From contig NZ_JANQBK010000001.1 of the NCBI RefSeq assembly GCF_025370105.1, positions 682,001 through 746,000 on the forward strand: a DNA stretch of 64,000 bases. The letters are read 5' to 3'. A program made the translations under genes and the position numbers. Source of the DNA: Sphingomonas hylomeconis (GTDB taxonomy: Bacteria > Pseudomonadota > Alphaproteobacteria > Sphingomonadales > Sphingomonadaceae). Positions 57,890 to 64,000 of the stretch are shown one piece after another; position 1 is the first letter of the stretch; each line of letters opens with the position of its first letter. The notes under the pieces were generated by a model. The model did not search any database. It had not been told where the DNA came from and saw only the letters and a list, made by a program, of their open reading frames with translations.

Positions 57890-58707
57890 GGGCGGCGGTG
57901 CTGCAGATGACCAGCGGGATCGATCCCGCGGTCAATGCACGCACGTTGCAAACGGCGATCGCCGGCGCCGCGGCGCGCGGCGCGGCGATGCTGTTCACCC
58001 CCGAAATGGCCGGGCTGCTCGATAGCGATCGGGCGCGCGCTGCTGCCAACATCGTCGCCGAGGACGCCGATCGGGTGCTGGCGGCGGTGCAGGCCGCCGC
58101 CGCCGAACACGGTATTTGGGTGCATCTCGGTTCGCTGGCGGTGCGCCGCCCCGATGGCCGGTTCGCCAATCGCGGTTTCGTGATCGACGAGCGCGGCGTG
58201 ATCCGCGCGCGCTACGACAAGCTCCATTTGTTCGATGTCGATCTGCCGGGGGGCATTTCCTGGCGTGAATCCGCGGCGTACGCGCCGGGCGAAAGCGCCT
58301 GCGTCGTCGCGAGCTCGATCGGGCAAATCGGCCTGTCGATCTGCTACGATCTGCGATTTGCCGATCTGTATCGCGCGCTGAGCGACGCCGGGGCGACGAT
58401 CCTGACGGTGCCGGCGGCGTTTACCCGCCCGACCGGTGCGGCGCATTGGCACGTGCTGTTGCGCGCGCGCGCGATCGAGGCGGGGGCGTGGGTGATCGCC
58501 GCGGCGCAGACCGGTGTGCATGAAGACGGACGCGAGACGTTCGGCCATGCGCTGGTGATCGATCCATGGGGCGAGATCCTGCTCGACATGGGCGAGGCGC
58601 CGGGGCTGGCGCTGGTCGATATCGATGCTGAGCGCGTCGCCGAGGTGCGTGCGCGCCTTCCCGTGCTCGCCCATCGCCGCGCGATCCCCAGGGTCGGCAT
58701 GGCATGA
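57886..58707 (+). CDS. carbon-nitrogen hydrolase (Nit1/deaminated glutathione amidase type)
   Basis: 273-residue nitrilase-superfamily enzyme. The catalytic triad is visible: Glu in LFTPEMAGL, Lys in RYDKLHLFD and Cys in SICYDLRF. The Nit1 branch repairs deaminated glutathione, fitting the neighbouring glutaredoxin. ATGA overlaps on both sides with grxC and the DUF1178 gene. Confidence 0.93.
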   Translation: MRAAVLQMTSGIDPAVNARTLQTAIAGAAARGAAMLFTPEMAGLLDSDRARAAANIVAEDADRVLAAVQAAAAEHGIWVHLGSLAVRRPDGRFANRGFVIDERGVIRARYDKLHLFDVDLPGGISWRESAAYAPGESACVVASSIGQIGLSICYDLRFADLYRALSDAGATILTVPAAFTRPTGAAHWHVLLRARAIEAGAWVIAAAQTGVHEDGRETFGHALVIDPWGEILLDMGEAPGLALVDIDAERVAEVRARLPVLAHRRAIPRVGMA

Positions 58708-59168
58708 TCGTGTTCGATCTGAAATGCGGGCACAACCACGTGTTCGAGGCGTGGTTCGGTTCGAGTGCGGCGTTCGAGGAGCAGCGCGCACGCGGTCTGG
58801 TGACCTGCCCGATGTGTAGCGACACGCAGGTGGAAAAGGCGCTCATGGCGCCCAACCTCGGCGCGCGAAGCAACAGCAAGGCAGCGCCGACGCCGGCTTC
58901 CAACCAGTCGGACAAGCCGGTGCTGACGCCGGAGGTGATGAAGGCGGCGCTACACGCGCTGGCCGAGGCGCAGGGCAAGGCGCTCAAGGAATCGCAATGG
59001 GTGGGCCGCGCCTTTGCCGATCGCGCCCGCGCGATGCATGCCGGCGAGGAAGCGATCGCGCCGATCCACGGCCAATCGACGCGCGCGGAAGCCGCGGCCC
59101 TGCTCGACGAAGGGGTGGCAATCGCGCCATTATTGCTGCCGGTGTTGCCGCCGGAGACCTTGAACTGA
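58704..59168 (+). CDS. DUF1178 family protein
   Basis: 154 residues. N-terminal zinc-ribbon-like unit LKCGHNHVFEAWF and TCPMCSD (CxxC partner), then a helical linker and a conserved helical C-terminus (AEAQGKALKESQWVG). Function unknown. Last of the comF-grxC-nit-DUF1178 run. Confidence 0.92.
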   Translation: MIVFDLKCGHNHVFEAWFGSSAAFEEQRARGLVTCPMCSDTQVEKALMAPNLGARSNSKAAPTPASNQSDKPVLTPEVMKAALHALAEAQGKALKESQWVGRAFADRARAMHAGEEAIAPIHGQSTRAEAAALLDEGVAIAPLLLPVLPPETLN

Positions 59169-59420
59169 ACGGTGTTCTGACCGACCCGCGGAACGCTGCG
59201 TCGAGTGACTAACCCAGGCGCCCCTCGCTAGTAACCGCAGTGTCCATTCAGCTCTGGGGAATAAGGCAACGGTTACTCGACACCGACGACTTGGACGACT
59301 TGGACGCCTTCGATATCATCCACCAGCCTGTCTTCCCGGATGACCGTGCTTCGAGCAGGACTGCGATTCGCGGCCCGCTCTGCATCATCGTGAGGAGGCG
59401 AGTGACCGTACCTCGTCGGT

Positions 59421-59717
59421 TCACCCCACCAGAACGTCGTTAAACGCGATCAGCGCCGGTGCGACGAGCGCGTAAACAGCCACGATCGCCCGCGTGCTAT
59501 TGGCATATCCCCGCGCGGCCAGGAACCAGCCGAAAATCCACGGCAATATGAGGAGACCGACAATCAGCCGGCCGCTTGGAGTCCGCCTGACTTGGGGCGA
59601 TCCACCCAGCGCCTCCACATCGAACGTCATCCGGTCAAAGCTAACTTCTTCGTGTTCACGCTTGCGCGCAGCGATCTCCGCAATATCCCTGCGCGCCGAT
59701 TTACGATTACCTGCCAC
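59421..59717 (-). CDS. small membrane protein, 98 aa
   Basis: Charged N-terminus of 45 residues, then two membrane helices (LIVGLLILPWIFGWFLAARG and IVAVYALVAPALIAF). GTG start with AGGAA about 8 nt upstream. Family not recognised. Lies in the gene-poor stretch after the DUF1178 gene. Confidence 0.7.
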   Translation of the reverse strand: MAGNRKSARRDIAEIAARKREHEEVSFDRMTFDVEALGGSPQVRRTPSGRLIVGLLILPWIFGWFLAARGYANSTRAIVAVYALVAPALIAFNDVLVG

Positions 59718-59978
59718 TCGACTTAGTTCCTATTCTTTACGCACGTCAATTTTGCCTAGACTGTACACCAGGGTCGCCCTGCAAGGCATTCGCAGAAATA
59801 TCATAGCCGCGATCACGGCGCGGCTATGTCGAGATCGGTCGCGCGCAGCATGCGGAGTCCATCATTCCCTGATGCCCCCGCTCCGCCCATCGACGCCACG
59901 GTGCGCGTCGTCGCGACGGCAGCCGTTTTTGTGAGGATCTACCATTGCGCCGATATGGCAGAATGGCAAAGAGGCGGC

Positions 59979-60131
59979 ATGGACAACAGCCAAATCCGGT
60001 TCGTGGAACGCAGCGGTAGACCGAGGCCGAAGAAGCGGGGGCTGGAATTCACGCCGAACCATGCACTGCTGATAATTGTCCTCGTCCTGATCGCGGCTGC
60101 TGCAGCCTTCTCGATCTGGTACGATCGCTGA
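59979..60131 (+). CDS. small single-helix membrane protein, 50 aa
   Basis: Basic N-terminus (FVERSGRPRPKKRG) and one membrane helix (HALLIIVLVLIAAAAAFSIW) at the C-terminal end. The ATG at 59979 has GAGG 5 nt upstream; an ATG at 59955 is in frame. Resembles the many 50-residue anchored proteins of unknown role. Confidence 0.65.
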   Translation: MDNSQIRFVERSGRPRPKKRGLEFTPNHALLIIVLVLIAAAAAFSIWYDR

Positions 60132-60859
60132 ACAACGGACGCAAGTATTAAGACGCCAGCGGCTGCCGGTCGTTCATGCCGGTAGAACTCGCATGACGGT
60201 GCAATTTATATCGCCGCCGACCGCGCCGATGCGGAAGCCCCATCGATCATTTTAGATTGGTTGCCTCAGCGCGTGATTTTACGGTCATTATGCTGCTCGC
60301 GGGACATGGCCTTCATTATCCGCCGCAAATCTGGCCCATCCCCATCCGAAGACCGTGCCTGCAGAACCGCGCGCCCAGCCGAGACGCCAGCGCTTGGCAC
60401 CGCTTCATACTGGGCTTGCCCGATGGAAAACGTCGCCACCAGGCCCGTCAAAATGCGCTATCTTCACAACAGGCTGCGCACTGCGAATAGGGTTGGCGCG
60501 GTGGATCGAGGCGCCCGCCACAGCCGCGACACACGGTGCCGTGACGTGCTGCCTTATACCGTTGAAGAACCAGCCGAGCAGACCGCGACCAAGACAGAAA
60601 AGCTTTTGCCAAGAGAGCCAAGCGGTCGTTAATCCCATTTATAGCCAGTCTTTTGACAACTGTATTTCGTTCGACGAGCACTCATAGCCTTCATCGTCGG
60701 GCGAGGCCTTAAAGCAGGTTAGATGAACTGGTGAAACGGGGCCGGTACGTTGCCGATGGCAGGATGCACGGTGTCTATGACATATGGTTATCTTCCCAGC
60801 GCATCGCCAACCTGCCTGGCTGAACAGCCTCAGCGCTTTTCCGCAGGTGCTACGTTCCG
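60132..60859. other. 728-nt stretch without a convincing gene
   Basis: Codon pattern is weak in all six frames. Two minus-strand frames (about 60405-60638 and 60266-60451) have protein-like pieces that could be parts of one frameshifted small gene, but nothing identifies it. The DNA is less GC-rich than the window average. No hairpin or RNA gene seen. Confidence 0.45.
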
Positions 60860-62848
60860 TTACCGTGGAAGCGCCGCTGCCACGGGGCCGCGCAATATGG
60901 GGGCATAGAAACGCGCACCTTCCACGCTAAGGTGATGGGCGTCGCGGAACAGCAGGTGCCCGTTTCGCACAGGGCTGCAGGTCCGTGCCCGGCACAGGGT
61001 GCGGGCGGGGTGGATGACGGTCACCTGGCCCGAGGCGGCACGCGCGTCCATAATCTTGACGATGTCTTTGCGAACGTCGGGGGCAACGGCTTCGGGGCGA
61101 TCGCAGCTTGCGGCGGGCAGCTCGTCTCGTAGCGCGCGCGCCACGCAGTTGCGTGGTGACCGCGTGAATTCGGGAAGCTGATCGATCAGCAATACATGGG
61201 CGCCGGTCGATCGGGCGGCCTGTACCGCGGCTCCAAGTCCGATCGCGAACAAGCGGCGGGCCTCGTCTGCTGACGCGCGCTTGCCCTCACGTGTCGTGAA
61301 CCAGCGGTCGCTCGTATCATCGGCGCGACGCGAGGGAATGAACGCCGTCCATCGTGCCGCGAGAATAACGAGCCGCAAGTCCGCGATGCTGGCCATTTTT
61401 GCAGGCATCGCAGCGTTAGCTTTCATGCATTTCCGGCCGACCGGTCCGCCTGCCGTGAGGATCGCAAGCGAAACGCCGATGAGTGGCGGGCAGGACCGTA
61501 CCGAGGCCAATACGACAGTATAGCCGAGCGGGTTTAGCTGGCTCGCGATCGCGGCTGAGAAATGTTCGGCGTGGGAATCCCCCCAAATTACCACCGTGCC
61601 GCGCTTTGCCGAGGTCGCGACATGGCCGCACATCGTCGGCTGACTGGGCACTATCCCGCGCACGCATGGGGGCAGCAATGCCGACGCGAACTGGCCGTCG
61701 GCGTTGACCTGCAACACCCGCGGATCAACGCGTTGCGGGAAGCCATGTGCCAGCGTCAGGACGATGCCGCCGGCAGCGAACGGCACAAGGGCGGCGAGCG
61801 CGACGGTCAGACGACGGGCGGGGCGTGCGGCAAAGGTTCGACGTCTCACCGGGCACTCGATCCAACGCCACGAAATGTAAGAGATCGGAAGCGCTACGAT
61901 GACGATGACCAGCGCCTGCAGGACGGTTGGCGTGCTGTCCGAACGAAGGCCGAAGAACGACAGCAGCGGCCAGTGCCAGAGATACAGCGAATAGGAGATC
62001 AGACCCAGTCCGACCAGCGGGGGAAGCGCCAAGATGCGTGATCCGGCATTGCCCTCTGTCCGGCCGGCCCAGATCACCATCGCGGCCCCGAGCACCGGGG
62101 GGATCGCCGCAAAGCCCGGGAAAGCGGTACCCGCATCGAATTCGTATATCGCATAGCCAATCATCGCCAGGCCGATAAGGGCAACAGCCGTGGCTGTTCG
62201 TCGCCCGGTGGGGCGCGTGTCGACTACGGCGAGAAGACAGCCGATCAGCAATTCCCATGCGCGCGGCGGGAGCAGGTAAAAGGCTGCCGTCGACGGTCGC
62301 CGTACCAGGATCTCGGCCAGTCCCAGCGAAACCAACGCCGCGGCAGCGATAAGCCAGGGCAATGCTCGGACGGGAAGGTACCGGTTGATCAGCCAAAGCA
62401 CCAAGGGGAAGACGAGATAGAATTGTTCCTCGACGCCCAGCGACCAGAGATGGAGCAGCGGCAGGTCGAGCGCTTCCGGGCCAAAATATCCTGACGATTT
62501 CCAGGCGAAGACGTTCGGCACCAGCAAGCCCGTCGCTGCCAGTTCCCGGGCATAAAACTCCATTTCCCGCGGCAGCAGGATCACCCAGGCGGCGATCGTC
62601 GCTACCGTAAGCATCGCCAGCAGGGCGGGTAGAAGCCTGCGAGCCCGGCGCTCGTAGAAGCGGATGAAACTGAACGCTTCATCCTCCCCGATCAGGCGGG
62701 TGATCAGAAAGCCGGATATGACGAAGAACACGTCCACGCCGACATAGCCCCCCGTAAAACCGGGCATGCGCGCGTGGCACAGTACCACCGCGGCAATCGC
62801 AATGGCGCGAAGGCCGTCGATGTCCGGCCGGTACGATTTAGTGGTCAA
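60860..62848 (-). CDS. OafA/YrhL-type membrane acyltransferase with SGNH domain
   Basis: 662 residues. Acyltransferase-3 domain: YRPDIDGLRAIAI at the start, VFFVISGFLITRL, RFYERRARRLLPAL, SLGVEEQFYLVFPL and about ten membrane helices to residue 370; then a periplasmic SGNH domain with VVIWGDSHAEHF (Ser) and DAHHLSVEGA (Asp/His). Acetylates cell-surface sugars. The TTG at 62848 has AAGGAC about 7 nt upstream and fits the family start better than upstream ATG 63079. Confidence 0.92.
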   Translation of the reverse strand: MTTKSYRPDIDGLRAIAIAAVVLCHARMPGFTGGYVGVDVFFVISGFLITRLIGEDEAFSFIRFYERRARRLLPALLAMLTVATIAAWVILLPREMEFYARELAATGLLVPNVFAWKSSGYFGPEALDLPLLHLWSLGVEEQFYLVFPLVLWLINRYLPVRALPWLIAAAALVSLGLAEILVRRPSTAAFYLLPPRAWELLIGCLLAVVDTRPTGRRTATAVALIGLAMIGYAIYEFDAGTAFPGFAAIPPVLGAAMVIWAGRTEGNAGSRILALPPLVGLGLISYSLYLWHWPLLSFFGLRSDSTPTVLQALVIVIVALPISYISWRWIECPVRRRTFAARPARRLTVALAALVPFAAGGIVLTLAHGFPQRVDPRVLQVNADGQFASALLPPCVRGIVPSQPTMCGHVATSAKRGTVVIWGDSHAEHFSAAIASQLNPLGYTVVLASVRSCPPLIGVSLAILTAGGPVGRKCMKANAAMPAKMASIADLRLVILAARWTAFIPSRRADDTSDRWFTTREGKRASADEARRLFAIGLGAAVQAARSTGAHVLLIDQLPEFTRSPRNCVARALRDELPAASCDRPEAVAPDVRKDIVKIMDARAASGQVTVIHPARTLCRARTCSPVRNGHLLFRDAHHLSVEGARFYAPILRGPVAAALPR

Positions 62849-63148
62849 GCCGCGTCCTTGACCTTGCCGCTCAGCGGCGATCTGGCTCTGCCAACCCTGT
62901 TGGTCGGTATTTGACGGTGAGCCAATATCATCTCCAAAGCGCCCGTTTCCCGCCGCTAAACTACGGAAACGTACGCGGCAATTTGCCACGTGCTTTTCCG
63001 CGCGCGCGGCGAGAAATGCCGCAGACGGAATCCGGCGGTACACGGGATATTCGAGGTTTGCTATTGAGCCTGACAGCACGCCGAGCGGAGCTGCGTCGAC
63101 GCCGCTATAAAGGACTTAGCGGGCGTCGCCGTTGCCGGACTAGTCCTG
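62849..63148. other. gap upstream of the acyltransferase
   Basis: 300 nt with no supported gene. A GCCGCTCAGCGGC palindrome near 62867-62879 lies just before the acyltransferase start and could be an operator or RNA hairpin. Confidence 0.4.
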
Positions 63149-63325
63149 CTATTTGTCGATCGTTCGCCAGTTGGCGGTGTTGGCGTAACGCATCATCGGC
63201 CGGGCGCACCGAGCGCAAACCGCGCGGTGGCCATCAAGAACGACGTAGCCCCGCTTTCGCGACCGGCGATGACCCAAAACCCGGCAGATCAGTCTTGAAA
63301 TGTAATAGTGCCCATCGGCGGTCAT
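63149..63325 (-). CDS. small zinc-ribbon-like protein, 58 aa
   Basis: Starts at ATG 63325; a further ATG at 63361 is less likely. SRLICRVLGHRRS followed by CARC is the Cys-x-x-x-x-x-His ... Cys-x-x-Cys layout of small zinc proteins of the DUF1660 type, sometimes phage-linked. Basic. Role unknown. Confidence 0.55.
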   Translation of the reverse strand: MTADGHYYISRLICRVLGHRRSRKRGYVVLDGHRAVCARCARPMMRYANTANWRTIDK

Positions 63326-63556
63326 CACGCCGTTATGCCAGCAATTAGGAGAGGTGGACAATCAATTCGAACAACGCGCCGGATCTATCGGATTATCCTA
63401 ACAAATGAAGGCTTCAACGTCATAACAAACATCAAGAATGGCCGGGGCTCATTTCAGCAGCGGGCAGCCATGCGCGCCCTCGACAAGCAACGGATTGGCA
63501 TAAATAATGTTAGAAGGTCGCGTTGGCCGTGATCCGGCAATCGCGTTCCTGAACGA

Positions 63557-64000
63557 TTATGTGGCTGCCTTGGCGGCGCGGATCACGTCGCGCCGTGCCC
63601 GCAAATTGGCGAACATGTAAGCGTTATGGCGCATCAGATAGCGTCGCGGCGTCGTACCGAGAAACCGACGAGCGTCACGCAGGAAATGTGACCTGTCGAA
63701 ATAGGTCGGCGCAATTTTCGAATAATCTGTGATGCAGTCGCCCAGCATCATGCGCACCAGGGAACGGACGAAACGTGCACGGACCAGCAGCACCTTTGGC
63801 GGAAAACCGAAATAACGGATCGCGATTCGCCTTAGCGCATTCGCTTCGACTCCAAGCTGGCGGGTGGCGCTGGCGATGTCCTCGGTCTTGTCGTCGTTGA
63901 TCAGGTGGGTGAGGCCAACGATCACCTCTTCATGCGGCCCCGGCGGCGACAGGCGGTCCCGCAGGAAATCGTTGAGGATGGGGCCCAGATCTTTCACAAG
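63557..64000 (-). CDS. AraC-type transcriptional regulator (C-terminal part)
   Basis: About 148 residues visible, cut by the right edge: the frame stays open to base 64000. It has two helix-turn-helix units, the first around SATRQLGVEANALRRIAIRYFGF and the second DYSKIAPTYFDRSHFLRDARRFLGTTPRRYL, shown in parts SATRQLGVE and FDRSHFLRD. The FlGtTPxxY ending is the AraC/XylS signature. Ligand domain lies outside the window. Confidence 0.85.
   Translation of the reverse strand, partial: LVKDLGPILNDFLRDRLSPPGPHEEVIVGLTHLINDDKTEDIASATRQLGVEANALRRIAIRYFGFPPKVLLVRARFVRSLVRMMLGDCITDYSKIAPTYFDRSHFLRDARRFLGTTPRRYLMRHNAYMFANLRARRDVIRAAKAAT

Noticed and set aside
59240..59443. 67-codon frame with a DDLDDLD repeat
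   Set aside because: No ribosome site, poor codon pattern and overlap with the end of the membrane-protein gene; probably non-coding.
63308..63532. 74-codon plus-strand frame near the right edge
   Set aside because: Overlaps the zinc-ribbon gene on the other strand and has no recognisable features.

Overview
The window is high-GC DNA with tightly packed genes, many ATGA/GTGA start-stop overlaps and several GTG/TTG starts. The gene content (a large TonB-dependent receptor, AcnA, malate synthase G, HmgA/HppD, TamA/TamB, DUF1178, several c-di-GMP proteins) fits an alphaproteobacterium of the Sphingomonadales, most likely Sphingomonas or a close relative. That placement is inferred from gene content and codon style, not from a marker gene. 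No tRNA, rRNA, CRISPR array, insertion sequence or prophage was recognised.

Positions 1-21913 form one catabolic region and are the most interesting part. A GntR/HutC-type repressor gene (19930-20682) lies inside it, and four identical copies of the palindrome TTGTCCGGACAA stand in front of its transcription units, nowhere else in the window. They control: (A, minus) CitE-like lyase, MaoC hydratase, acyl-CoA dehydrogenase, CaiB CoA-transferase, running off the left edge; (B, plus) TonB receptor, MFS transporter, FAD-linked oxidase, methyltransferase and two proteins of unknown family; (C, minus) isochorismatase-fold amidohydrolase and two PuuE-like allantoinase/cyclic-imide-hydrolase proteins; (D, plus) double alpha/beta hydrolase, DUF3598 protein, LeuC-like and LeuD-like hydro-lyase subunits, HMG-CoA-lyase-type lyase, CaiB CoA-transferase, then the repressor; (E, plus) a six-helix membrane protein and a lipoprotein cytochrome c. 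My reading is that the region imports and oxidises a nitrogen heterocycle, opens a cyclic imide or hydantoin-like ring, removes the amide, hydrates the resulting branched unsaturated diacid, activates it with CoA and cleaves it to central metabolites. Substituted maleimides, for example from tetrapyrroles, would fit, but the substrate is not shown by the sequence.

Positions 22125-43000 are mostly housekeeping and general metabolism: an RluE-type pseudouridine synthase, aconitase AcnA, a 2-hydroxyacid dehydrogenase, an SH3 protein with a GNAT acetyltransferase, a thiolase, a GAF/EAL phosphodiesterase, a prepilin peptidase, a coniferyl-aldehyde-type dehydrogenase, an orphan TupA-like ATP-grasp protein, a GntA-like haem N-hydroxylase paired with a DUF1989 protein, the tyrosine/homogentisate pair HppD and HmgA with a nearby DUF1275/MarR pair, and malate synthase G. 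Several intergenic palindromic repeats lie between these genes.

Positions 43104-64000 carry the outer-membrane TamA/TamB pair, a Baeyer-Villiger-type flavin monooxygenase, a signalling block (EAL phosphodiesterase, TPR-containing histidine kinase, CheY-like regulator), a conserved housekeeping run (BioC-like methyltransferase divergent from ComF, glutaredoxin, nitrilase-family amidase, DUF1178), small membrane proteins, an OafA-type acyltransferase with an SGNH tail set in gene-poor DNA, a small zinc-ribbon protein and, at the right edge, the C-terminal part of an AraC-type regulator.
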